DNA from: JBLNBN01 sp050260015
GTDB lineage: Bacteria > Bacteroidota > Ignavibacteria > Kapaibacteriales > UBA2268
Length of the DNA: 64,000 nt
Direction of reading: 5' to 3'
Assembly: GCA_050260015.1 (NCBI GenBank)
Contig: JBLNBN010000054.1
Location: 1-64,000, forward strand
Below are positions 25,325-33,132 of this stretch, one piece after another. The notes under the pieces were generated by a model. That model had not been told where the DNA came from, searched no databases, and worked only from the letters and a program-made list of their open reading frames with translations. The first letter of the stretch is position 1, and the number at the start of each line of letters is the position of its first letter. The translations under genes were made by a program, and so were the position numbers.

Positions 25325-26491
25325 TCAATCCTCCGATTCAAGCATGCTCTTTTTCAGCTCGGATTTAAGCATAAAAGAACCTTTGGAAACCAATCGCTCG
25401 CCCCGCCTAAGCCCGGCCCTAATCTGAACCTTTTCGCCCTGGGAGCCGCCCAGTAATACGTTCCTTTTTTCAAAAGTAGTATCGTTCAGTGCTACGAAGA
25501 CGTAGCTTTCGGAACCGTCCTTAATCACCGCATCTGAAGTAACTATTAAGCCGGAGCCGGATTTAGCTGTGGGGATCAGCATCTTTGCGAACATTTCGGG
25601 TTTCAGCCTTCTATCGTCGTTCCGGATCGCCGCCCTGATCTTGATAGTTCTGGTCTCGTTGTCGACGACGTCGCTAATATATGTAATTCTTCCTTTGTAA
25701 GGTATATCCGGAAAGGCTGTTGGATATAATTCAATATCTGTTTTCCCGCCGATCCTTATCAGATCGCTTTCGTAAATTTGAGCGTCCGCCATTAAGCTGC
25801 CCGTGTTTATTATTCTAAAGGAATTGGAGTTAGGCTCGACGAGCTGGCCTATCACCACGTTACGTTCCACTATCGTGCCGCTGATGGGAGCTTTCACGGA
25901 AAGGAAACCCGCCTTATGCTCTTCTTTACCGTTGGATTCTTCCACGTCTTTATCAGATAATCCAATCGAATGGATTTTTCGATCTTCCGCGTTAAATTCG
26001 GCGACCGCCCTGTCGAAATCTGCTTTCGCTTCAAGTAGCGACTTTTGCGAGCCTACGTTCTGTTCTGAAAGAGTTTTCTGCCTTTTATAATTAGCTTCCG
26101 CATAGTTGAGGTTGGCTTTTGCTTTAATAAATTCCGATTTGATTACCCCTATTTGAAGCCCTTCGATAAGCATTAAGGTTTGGCCCTTCTCAACATGATC
26201 TCCTATGTTTACATATACCTTGCTCGCTCGCCCTTCAATTAGCGAGCCGGCGAAAGCTTCCATGTCCTGGTTGGGGATGATCTTTGCCGGAGCCTCGATA
26301 GCGCCGGTTAATTCTCCCTCCTCTGCCTCCGAGATTTCCAGTTGAATTTCCCTGACTGACTTCCCGGTTAATTGTATGATATTCGACTGCTTTTCTTCGT
26401 CCCCTTTTGCCTCCTCGGCTACCTTCTTGGAGCAGGAAGTTATTAACGCTATCGCTAGCGAAAAGACCGAAATATATTTAACTATTTTCAT
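25325..26491 (-). CDS. Periplasmic adaptor (membrane fusion) protein of metal RND pump, CusB/CzcB-type
   Basis: This 388-residue lipoprotein (ITSC, Cys20) shows the usual order: beta-barrel and lipoyl halves (GSLIEGRASKVYVNIGDHVEKGQTLM, residues 81-106), helical hairpin (about 115-170), second lipoyl half (VKAPISGTIVERNVVIGQLV), then beta-barrel and membrane-proximal domains (LKPEMFAKMLIP). It links the inner-membrane pump to the TolC-like protein. The CusF-like or metal-chaperone N-terminal extension and Met-rich ligands typical of CusB are not evident. It is second last in an operon with 27785 and 25323. Confidence 0.88.
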   Translation of the reverse strand: MKIVKYISVFSLAIALITSCSKKVAEEAKGDEEKQSNIIQLTGKSVREIQLEISEAEEGELTGAIEAPAKIIPNQDMEAFAGSLIEGRASKVYVNIGDHVEKGQTLMLIEGLQIGVIKSEFIKAKANLNYAEANYKRQKTLSEQNVGSQKSLLEAKADFDRAVAEFNAEDRKIHSIGLSDKDVEESNGKEEHKAGFLSVKAPISGTIVERNVVIGQLVEPNSNSFRIINTGSLMADAQIYESDLIRIGGKTDIELYPTAFPDIPYKGRITYISDVVDNETRTIKIRAAIRNDDRRLKPEMFAKMLIPTAKSGSGLIVTSDAVIKDGSESYVFVALNDTTFEKRNVLLGGSQGEKVQIRAGLRRGERLVSKGSFMLKSELKKSMLESED

Positions 26492-26504
26492 CTTATTTCC
26501 TTAA

Positions 26505-27785
26505 TTATTCTAACGTTAGACCGCTTGCCTCTTCAAGCCGAACGATAGATTCTTTGTAATCGAATTGTATTTTGATGCTGTTGATTTTAGCGTTTATTGC
26601 GGTTAATTTAGCCTGCAGGAATTCTAAATAGGATATTTCTCCCGCTTTGTAGCTTATGTCGGCCGTGCGGAATATTTCTTCCGCTTGCGGTATTAATTCA
26701 TCCCGGTAGAGCTCCAACTGTCGAATAGAATTTTTATATTCTTCATAAGCGGAAGCTATCTTGCCCCTTAGCTCGTTCTTTGCGATCTGTTCGTTATATT
26801 CATTTACGCGGTAAGCGGCGTCCGCTTCCTGGATTCGCCCCTTCTGATCGAACATGAACCAGAGCGGCAAATTCACGCTTAATCTAAATCCATGATAATT
26901 TGAGGAATAGCCGGGGTTGTCGTTCAACTGCATCGCCTTGGATTGGAACATATACGAAGCGCTGAAGGTAGGCAGAAGGCCCATCCATGCTATCTTTTTA
27001 CTGATTTCCGCCGACTGGAGCTCGTAAGCGGCCCGTTGCAGCGTGGAATTTCTCTGGTAGCTTCTCGCGAGTAATTCGTCGAAATCATATGTTCGCGGCT
27101 GTAAACCCAAAGTATCCGTAAAATTAATGCGACCCAAGTCGTCGCCCGAGTTATACCCCATTGAGAGATTCAAATCGTTTAAGGCCGTTTTATAATCCTT
27201 TTCCGCGGTCGACACAGTAGATTTCGCTTCCGTAAGCTGGACCTTAGCGGTAAGTAGCTCAAGGTTGGTTCCTTCGCCTACCTTTACTTTTATTTCCGCT
27301 TTCCTTGAGAATTCGGCAGCCAATTCCAGGTTTTCTTTGGCTAAATTTAGTAATGCCAGCTTTTCAACGGCGCTAAAATAAGCCCGCTTAATATTATTAG
27401 CGAGACTATTGGTAGCGATTTCAAGCTCGGATTTGGCCGCGTCAATTTTCTTACCTGCCAGCGCAGCTTTTGAAAAGTATACTGTAGGAAATTCAAAATC
27501 CTGAGAAATTTCCAAGCTCCTTTCGTCGTAGTGCGATATTCCCAGGCCGTCGGGGATAAATTCGCTTTCCAGCGAAAGGCTGGGAGCCGGTAAGGAAATT
27601 TCTCTCCAGTAATTTCCGTTGGCGGCCTCGATTCCTATTTTTGATTTTTGTATCCCGGGGTGATTTTTTATCCCGATCTCTATAGCGCCTTTAACGCTTA
27701 GATTTATTGTCCCTGTATCGGATTCCGCCCGGGCTGCATACGAAATGATCGCACAGCAGAATATGGCAAATATATGCGCGCGCAT
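26505..27785 (-). CDS. TolC family outer-membrane efflux protein, CusC/CzcC-type
   Basis: This 426-residue protein has a signal peptide (to about residue 20) and two homologous halves rich in long helices typical of the TolC family (AIEIGIKNHPGIQKSKIGIEAANG; AEFSRKAEIKVKVGEGTNLELLTAKVQLTEA). A YKAGEISYLEFLQAKL motif lies near the end. Trimers form the outer-membrane duct of the pump. It is upstream of the adaptor gene by 13 bases and so heads the structural genes. Confidence 0.88.
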   Translation of the reverse strand: MRAHIFAIFCCAIISYAARAESDTGTINLSVKGAIEIGIKNHPGIQKSKIGIEAANGNYWREISLPAPSLSLESEFIPDGLGISHYDERSLEISQDFEFPTVYFSKAALAGKKIDAAKSELEIATNSLANNIKRAYFSAVEKLALLNLAKENLELAAEFSRKAEIKVKVGEGTNLELLTAKVQLTEAKSTVSTAEKDYKTALNDLNLSMGYNSGDDLGRINFTDTLGLQPRTYDFDELLARSYQRNSTLQRAAYELQSAEISKKIAWMGLLPTFSASYMFQSKAMQLNDNPGYSSNYHGFRLSVNLPLWFMFDQKGRIQEADAAYRVNEYNEQIAKNELRGKIASAYEEYKNSIRQLELYRDELIPQAEEIFRTADISYKAGEISYLEFLQAKLTAINAKINSIKIQFDYKESIVRLEEASGLTLE

Positions 27786-27842
27786 ACCTTCTCCAGTAAT
27801 TGATAAAAATTTTTATTAAATTTTATTAATTAAGGAGAAAGT

Positions 27843-28175
27843 CTAAATTTGGAGGATATCTTTCCTGGGAGCTGCTATAATTACGCGATTGGAGGGGGTA
27901 ATTTCGCACTGGCGCGGAAGTTTCTCCTGCGAAGGATCGAAAGAAAAACTATTAAATGGAAGGAGCCCGCTATGGTTCTCCAATATCCGGCTAAAATCTA
28001 ATGTGGGAGCCTGCGTATCGTTGCCCGCCTTCTTTAAGATAAGGCATAGATCAGTCGCATCGCACGAGTTGGTATGATCGTCGAACAAATTCGTTTCCGA
28101 ATGAACGAACAGAAACGAAATTGCCGTAAAGATTAGCGTAGCAACTATGCGTATTATTAGATTTTTCCTTCCCAT
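27843..28175 (-). CDS. Small exported protein at the head of the efflux operon
   Basis: Taking the ATG at 28175 gives 110 residues: an N-terminal hydrophobic signal or anchor (about 5-25) followed by a polar part with CDATDLC (two cysteines) and a C-terminal basic end. No family is recognised. Similar small Cys-containing genes often precede CzcCBA-type operons in Bacteroidota (general recollection). The start of 28217 is less likely because a promoter with its -7 box at 28182-28189 would leave that codon outside the transcript. The stop codon lies about 57 bases before the TolC-like start. Confidence 0.5.
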   Translation of the reverse strand: MGRKNLIIRIVATLIFTAISFLFVHSETNLFDDHTNSCDATDLCLILKKAGNDTQAPTLDFSRILENHSGLLPFNSFSFDPSQEKLPRQCEITPSNRVIIAAPRKDILQI

Positions 28176-28181
28176 ACGGAG

Positions 28182-28213
28182 CAAAAATATAAAATTTCCG
28201 ATACTAAAGCAAA
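28182..28213 (-). promoter_or_regulatory. Bacteroidota-type promoter of the efflux operon
   Basis: On the minus strand TTTG (28213-28210) is followed after 20 bases by TATTTTTG (28189-28182). The start of transcription would fall within a few bases of the ATG at 28175, implying a leaderless or nearly leaderless message. No metal-regulator palindrome is obvious next to it. Confidence 0.5.
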
Positions 28214-28307
28214 GCATTCCTTCCTGGCCGTTTCAGCTAAATTAATTTCATCAACACGACTCAGTGAATTTTATGGTAGAGGGGAAGCGTAACTTATTAT
28301 AAATAAA

Positions 28308-28336
28308 GAGCCGAAAGCGTAAGAAGCTTCCGGCTC
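28308..28336 (-). terminator. Intrinsic terminator of the transglutaminase-like gene
   Basis: GAGCCG-A-AAGC (28308-28318) and GCTT-C-CGGCTC (28326-28336) form an 11-bp stem with one mismatch. It is 33 bases past the stop codon at 28369, with AT-rich sequence on both sides. Confidence 0.75.
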
Positions 28337-28368
28337 ACATTTTTCAAACAGAAATTATGGGAATAATA

Positions 28369-30672
28369 TTACCTGACAACGGCGAAGCGGGTCATCTTGC
28401 CGCCCGTCCTCAAGTAGTAAATCCCATTGGCGAAGGAGCTAACGTCTACGCTCTCATCCGCGTGAATTACGCCCTTCCAAACCGGTACGCCAAGCGCGTT
28501 GAACGCTTCGCATTCCCCTTCGTAACCGTCCAGCTTAAAGCTGTGAGAAGCCGGGTTTGGAGCGATCGTTATTTCACGGTTCGTTGCCTGGGCGTCGCGA
28601 GCGCTCAATGCGTCCCTTGTAAGGTCTACCGACATATCGAGGAATTGATAGTAGCTTGCGAAGTCCCTGTTGGAGAATACTACATACCACTTGCCTTCCC
28701 CGGGCAGCGCGTAGACGACGTCGCCGCCGGAAGTTAGCCGATTAAATTCATAGGCCGTATAATCTTGATTCTTCCTGAACTTCTCGTAATTTGCGCTGTC
28801 GCATACGAAGAAGGATATTTCGCCCTTCGAGCTATCGTTCCAGAAGTAAAAACGGCTCCGTTGGCTATCGTGGGGATTAGCTCCCGAGAGGATGTCCCGC
28901 ACGCTCCACCTGGCGTGGAAGCCGTAAGCGCCGCTCTCAGGCAGCGCGTCGCTTGCCGGGGCCGAATTTTTCATCTTGATGTGACTATATGGCAAAGCAA
29001 CGGTATAAACGCGATTCACTGCGGTCGCGGAGTTCAGTAGGATAAAGACTTGATTCGCATCCGGCGGGTTTGTCCCGTACTTCGGATGGCTTGCCTGTAT
29101 CCTATATCTCTTGTTGGCGCCTACGGTTATCTTAGCGACGCCGTTCGCGTCCGTCCATACTTTCCCTGCGGGTAAGTAAGACTGCGCGTTGTATGTATTG
29201 CTGGCGTAGAACGTCAACATAGCCCCTTCCATTGGGTTCCCTAAGCTGTCCGTCACCTTAATAATGAACTGGCAAGTGTCGGCATAGTATTTCGTAAAGT
29301 TAAGTGGAAAGCCGTCCGGGCGGAAGCCGTCTACGTATGCGTTCTTCCAGCCGTAGCTTCCGCGTTCGGTCATATTAGTTATGCCGAAAGCGTCAGGGGC
29401 GTTGGGTTGCAGGCCGCCGCGGAAGAATTCATAGTGATGCCAGTCGCCGTCCCAGATTGCGCTGAATACGTGGTCCTCGCTCCAGGTTCCGAGATATATC
29501 GTCGGGATGAGAGCCGTCCTGCAGGCCGCGGTAACGAGGAACGCGTCCTCGTTGCACATGCCGTCGTGCTTCATAAGTATTTGGTTCGGCTGGAAACTCC
29601 TGGGGAGAGTTACGTCCACAGGCAAAGCGCGAGACGCCCAATTGCCGAGCACGTCCAGCGCGTGGTCGTCGTCCTCGAACGGGCGGTTGAACGGGTAATA
29701 CGTTTTAGTCCTGTTCCAGAGTATTCTCGGTTTCTTCATTACGTCGGCAAAGCGAGGAATTGTAATGATTGATCCCTTCGACGTGGTCTTATTAACCTGC
29801 GTATAATCGTGCGCCGGGTCGGGATTCTCCCAGATATACTTTCGCCACTCAATTCCCCATGTCCTTTGCTCGGCGACGCCGGAGTTGTCCTTAACGTACA
29901 CGCCTTCCTGGTCCATCTTGGCGCATACTATGTAGAAGTAGTACATCTCCCTGGGTATCTCGGACCAGATAGTGTCCTGCTTCTGCGGATCGTAGATCCT
30001 GTACTTCGTGGTTGTATAGTAATTGCGATCCTGCGCGTCATGCTCCACTATATCGACGTATTGAAGCGAATCGTCGACGTTGTAAATCATCTCGGCGTTG
30101 CGGATTATCATTTCCTTATCGGATATGAACCTCGGGTCGGTTAATGTTTCAAAAGACGTATATGCAATGAAGAAGGCGACCTCGTCCTTCATCTTCTGCG
30201 GAGCGTCGAGGATTAATTGAGCAAAATCGTCGTCGTAGGAGGATTTTGCAAGAAGCTGCAACTTAAGGGTTAATTGATCCTCCAGCCAGAGAGGAGCTTC
30301 GAGTATGGCTTGCTTGGCTTTATCGCAGATTTGTGTCGTCGGGTCTATAGGGGCGATTGATTCGGCGCGCGTGTCGAGCTCGAAGACGAAATGCCCTGCG
30401 GGGGGCAGGGCGAGCTTTGCGGCCGAGGATTTTATCACGTCGTTGACGAGGCCGCCCTTTACCATTGCGGGAGCGTTCCGGAGGAAGATCGAATGATTTT
30501 CCCTCGCCTGGACATCATATTGCGGCAGGTAAATGCCTTCCTTGTGCGACGCTTCGCCGTTTATGTAAGCGCAGCCGTTCTGATCAGGTTTTTCAACCGT
30601 AAAAACGGACTGGCCAAACAAATTAGGAAAAGAAAGCGCAAAGGCAAAAAGCAAAAAAGTAAAGTTTTTCAT
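28369..30672 (-). CDS. Secreted transglutaminase-like protein with T9SS type A sorting domain
   Basis: This 767-residue protein has a signal peptide to about FGQ (residue 21). The transglutaminase-like core has a plausible triad: C373 in HDGMCNEDAF, H401 in EDHVFS and D408 or D410 in WDGDWH. A carboxypeptidase-regulatory-like beta domain follows (about 465-540, VTDSLGNPMEGAMLTFYA). The end (about 690-767) is a type A sorting domain (IAPNPASHSFKLDGYEG, then a terminal FAVVR). The T9SS secretes such proteins and removes or anchors the domain. Enzymatic activity (crosslinking or protease-like) is inferred from the triad only. It stands alone with its own terminator. Confidence 0.8.
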   Translation of the reverse strand: MKNFTFLLFAFALSFPNLFGQSVFTVEKPDQNGCAYINGEASHKEGIYLPQYDVQARENHSIFLRNAPAMVKGGLVNDVIKSSAAKLALPPAGHFVFELDTRAESIAPIDPTTQICDKAKQAILEAPLWLEDQLTLKLQLLAKSSYDDDFAQLILDAPQKMKDEVAFFIAYTSFETLTDPRFISDKEMIIRNAEMIYNVDDSLQYVDIVEHDAQDRNYYTTTKYRIYDPQKQDTIWSEIPREMYYFYIVCAKMDQEGVYVKDNSGVAEQRTWGIEWRKYIWENPDPAHDYTQVNKTTSKGSIITIPRFADVMKKPRILWNRTKTYYPFNRPFEDDDHALDVLGNWASRALPVDVTLPRSFQPNQILMKHDGMCNEDAFLVTAACRTALIPTIYLGTWSEDHVFSAIWDGDWHHYEFFRGGLQPNAPDAFGITNMTERGSYGWKNAYVDGFRPDGFPLNFTKYYADTCQFIIKVTDSLGNPMEGAMLTFYASNTYNAQSYLPAGKVWTDANGVAKITVGANKRYRIQASHPKYGTNPPDANQVFILLNSATAVNRVYTVALPYSHIKMKNSAPASDALPESGAYGFHARWSVRDILSGANPHDSQRSRFYFWNDSSKGEISFFVCDSANYEKFRKNQDYTAYEFNRLTSGGDVVYALPGEGKWYVVFSNRDFASYYQFLDMSVDLTRDALSARDAQATNREITIAPNPASHSFKLDGYEGECEAFNALGVPVWKGVIHADESVDVSSFANGIYYLRTGGKMTRFAVVR

Positions 30673-30841
30673 TATACCCTCAATTATTATAATTACCTTC
30701 CTGTTAACTGGCGAATGCGGCAGTGGCAGGCATAGACCTAAAAATTTGCATCCTTGTTAGTCTACTTGACCCCTAAGCTCCGCATAAACCAAGTACATTC
30801 TACCAAAATTAACAATTTCGAGCTTTTTTTCCTAATATAAG

Positions 30842-31309
30842 TTATAAACAGCCAGTCTTCCTCCCGCTGAGCCTATTTACGGCTTCCTTAATTTTTGCGT
30901 CGTCAATTTTTAGAAAATCGATGTTTATCTCGTACGAACTGCCGTCCGTTAGGTCCAGAGTCATGTAATAGTGTGGGTCGCTATGGTAAGTCAAGCCGTC
31001 CTCGCCCCTTTTAGCTACGTACTTAATAGAGCTCCACGGGAAGAACTTTGAGTTGCCGCAGTCGGTAACTCCCATCTTATCAATGATTATTTGCGGCTTT
31101 TTATCGAAAATGTTCTTTAAGAAATATATTAACATAACTGCTAACCCTATCATAATTAAATACTGGCCCCATTCCCCAATATCTTCGTCGCGCCAGAGGA
31201 TAAAACACACCGTAAGTACGCCTAAACCCATCATGATATTACGATACCCAAAGCCGGAGTTTTTAATGACGTATTGGTCAACTTCATCGAGCGCAATGTC
31301 TTGTTTCAT
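30842..31309 (-). CDS. Membrane protein with two TM segments and PH-like domain
   Basis: This is a 155-residue protein with two adjacent hydrophobic segments (about 25-42 and 48-66) followed by a soluble domain (about 70-150) with a PHd/YcxB-like strand pattern (IIIDKMGVTDCGNSKFFPWSSIKYV). Such small proteins are common in Bacteroidota and their function is not known. A well-spaced promoter lies 39-69 bases upstream. Confidence 0.7.
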   Translation of the reverse strand: MKQDIALDEVDQYVIKNSGFGYRNIMMGLGVLTVCFILWRDEDIGEWGQYLIMIGLAVMLIYFLKNIFDKKPQIIIDKMGVTDCGNSKFFPWSSIKYVAKRGEDGLTYHSDPHYYMTLDLTDGSSYEINIDFLKIDDAKIKEAVNRLSGRKTGCL

Positions 31310-31347
31310 CTTTCAACCCGCAAATAGTTAAAATATCCTTTTTTATG

Positions 31348-31378
31348 CAAAAATAGAGACGTGAATTAATATATGCAA
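31348..31378 (-). promoter_or_regulatory. Bacteroidota-type promoter of the PH-like membrane protein gene
   Basis: On the minus strand TTG (31378-31376) is followed after 20 bases by TATTTTTG (31355-31348). Transcription would begin near 31344, about 35 bases before the ATG at 31309. Confidence 0.6.
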
Positions 31379-31460
31379 GCTATTTGTCTAAATCATTGTT
31401 GGGATTATCCGATATGGACTTCAAATAAGATAATTGAGCAACTTATACTTATGTCAATTC

Positions 31461-32162
31461 CTACAGCAATCTCCCTACGTCCATAGGCCGCCACTTCTTA
31501 TTCTTATGCTCCGTAATAAAGATCGTCTCCGGGGCGGATTCCACTTCGTTAATTGTGCCGTCGGGATTAACTTCAATAACAAGAGTAATATGGTAGCGAC
31601 CGTAGAAGAGTACGTCTCCCGGTCGGGGCTTTAGGCAATTCTTTATTAACTTGCCATTGCCTTCGCAGTATGCGTATAGATTTCGTGTGCGCCGGAAGAA
31701 ATAATCTGTATTTGGAAGATTAATTCCCTTCTCTGGATTATAGTTATCCTTATTCTTTGCATAATCCTCCCTCAGTAACACGTCGAGGCTTAGCCCCGCT
31801 TTACGATAAGCTATCCGGGGCACGTCGTAGCAAACTAAAAAACCCGCTTTACCGCCAATATTCTCGTAAAGACCTTTAAAATATTCGTAAAACGTGCCTT
31901 TTAATTTCCTTGCGTTCTCCGCTATGTCCTGCGCATTTGGAACCCCGTCCCCGTCTGCGTCGGGATCCCTAAAGTTTGGGATGCCGTCGCCGTCGGTATC
32001 CGGATCGATTGAGTTTACTATGCCGTCCTTATCCTTATCATTATCCGGCTCGTCTTCTTTGTAGGTATGGAACAAATAAATGTATGTTATGGCAATAATT
32101 ACGGCGGCAATTAAGCTGAATAAATAAATCAGAAGCAGCTTTACGCCTTTATTTACTTTCAT
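31461..32162 (-). CDS. DUF1287-like NlpC/P60-type hydrolase with type 3 calcium repeats
   Basis: This 233-residue protein has one N-terminal membrane anchor (about 8-31). Residues 40-78 have DxDxDG repeats (DKDKDG, DPDTDGDG, DPDADGDG) as in thrombospondin type 3 calcium-binding segments. The rest matches the DUF1287 pattern: FLVCYDVPRIAYRKAGLSL with Cys111, DLL-REDY, a loop with PNTDYFFRRTRNLYAY, and PGDVLFYGRYHITLV with His191. Cys and His positions fit an NlpC/P60-like cysteine peptidase or amidase. It faces the periplasm and may act on peptidoglycan (inference). A type 3 repeat before this domain is unusual. Confidence 0.7.
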   Translation of the reverse strand: MKVNKGVKLLLIYLFSLIAAVIIAITYIYLFHTYKEDEPDNDKDKDGIVNSIDPDTDGDGIPNFRDPDADGDGVPNAQDIAENARKLKGTFYEYFKGLYENIGGKAGFLVCYDVPRIAYRKAGLSLDVLLREDYAKNKDNYNPEKGINLPNTDYFFRRTRNLYAYCEGNGKLIKNCLKPRPGDVLFYGRYHITLVIEVNPDGTINEVESAPETIFITEHKNKKWRPMDVGRLL

Positions 32163-32261
32163 AATAATTCCATTCCCCTAAATCATAAGTAACTACAATA
32201 TCCGGCCATGATTCATAAGCTGAACTATTTTGACTGATATGCCTGTTTATTTTACTGAATG

Positions 32262-32969
32262 TTATTCTTTCTTTTCCTTCACGAATCTCCGCGAAATGCC
32301 GGCCATGTGCTCCGTTACGTCAAAATACAGCGAAGTAGATTTCCCGCTTTCGTTTTGACATTCCATAACGTCGAACGCATGGTCGCCGACTAAAACTAAG
32401 CCCTGGGAGTTTACGGAGAGGCTCAGGGCGCTAACTACATAATATTCCTCGTCGATTTGGCTTACGTGAAATGCCGTTTCAGGGGCCTTCCCGTCGCCGC
32501 TCGAAAGTATGGAATTTTCTATTTTCAGCATCATTTTCCTATTAAAAGAGAAGTCTTCGCCCAATGATTTAAGCGCGAACGCTTTAAGCATATGCGCCCT
32601 GATGTTGGTAAAATCAATACTAAGGATAGAATCGCATAATTTCCTCGCCGAGCGATAATTCTTACTCTGCATCGCTGCCTGTAGCTCGTAGTCCAGGTCG
32701 GGTTGGACAGTTAGATTATTATCCTGAGCGTAAAGTAAATAGGAATACCGCAATTTTACGAAGTCTATCGAATCGATTACGCCGATCCCCCCAGTTTTCA
32801 ACTTTTTAACCGCGTCTACATAATAACTAGCCGTTACTTCAGGTACTATAAAAGATGGCGTAAAGCTCTTTTTGCTTTGCCCGGCATCCTTGGTAGTTTT
32901 ATTGGCGGAAGCGCAGGCGCCAAAGGTTAAGATACATAACAGGAACACCAGGGCCGTTTGTATTTTCAT
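32262..32969 (-). CDS. DUF4919 lipoprotein
   Basis: This 235-residue lipoprotein (FGAC, Cys19) has a helical TPR-like middle (about 90-160, AMQSKNYRSARKLCDSIL, AHMLKAFALKSLG) and a beta-rich C-terminus ending in SLYFDVTEHMAGISRRF. That last signature and the whole layout match DUF4919. Function of the family is unknown. A strong promoter lies upstream. The lipoprotein faces the periplasm or cell surface. Confidence 0.8.
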   Translation of the reverse strand: MKIQTALVFLLCILTFGACASANKTTKDAGQSKKSFTPSFIVPEVTASYYVDAVKKLKTGGIGVIDSIDFVKLRYSYLLYAQDNNLTVQPDLDYELQAAMQSKNYRSARKLCDSILSIDFTNIRAHMLKAFALKSLGEDFSFNRKMMLKIENSILSSGDGKAPETAFHVSQIDEEYYVVSALSLSVNSQGLVLVGDHAFDVMECQNESGKSTSLYFDVTEHMAGISRRFVKEKKE

Positions 32970-33023
32970 TTAGTTATCCTTTTAAATCATTTATACGCAT
33001 AAAGAAAATCGGAGGTCTATTTG

Positions 33024-33054
33024 CAAAGTTAATCAATCGGCGTATAAAATTCAA
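33024..33054 (-). promoter_or_regulatory. Bacteroidota-type promoter of the DUF4919 gene
   Basis: On the minus strand TTG (33054-33052) is followed after 20 bases by TAACTTTG (33031-33024). A transcript would start near 33020, about 50 bases before the ATG at 32969. Confidence 0.6.
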
Positions 33055-33092
33055 TCGAAAGTTACTAAAAGACTTGTTATTGAAATAAAAAA

Positions 33093-33110
33093 GGCGCAAT
33101 TTCTTGCGCC
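33093..33110 (-). terminator. Intrinsic terminator of the BNR-propeller gene
   Basis: GGCGCAA (33093-33099) pairs with TTGCGCC (33104-33110) around TTTC. It lies 23 bases past the stop codon at 33133, with a T-rich minus-strand tail (TTTTTTATTTC). Confidence 0.8.
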
Positions 33111-33132
33111 CCTTCAATTTTTGCTTCATTTA

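Noticed and set aside
22213..25341. Copper- or zinc-specific name for the RND pump
   Set aside because: TM4 does not match a single HME class and methionine ligands could not be placed. Only CusA/CzcA family is used.
28357..28737. Plus-strand frame within the transglutaminase-like gene
   Set aside because: Antisense shadow. The minus-strand frame has a signal peptide, a triad and a sorting domain.
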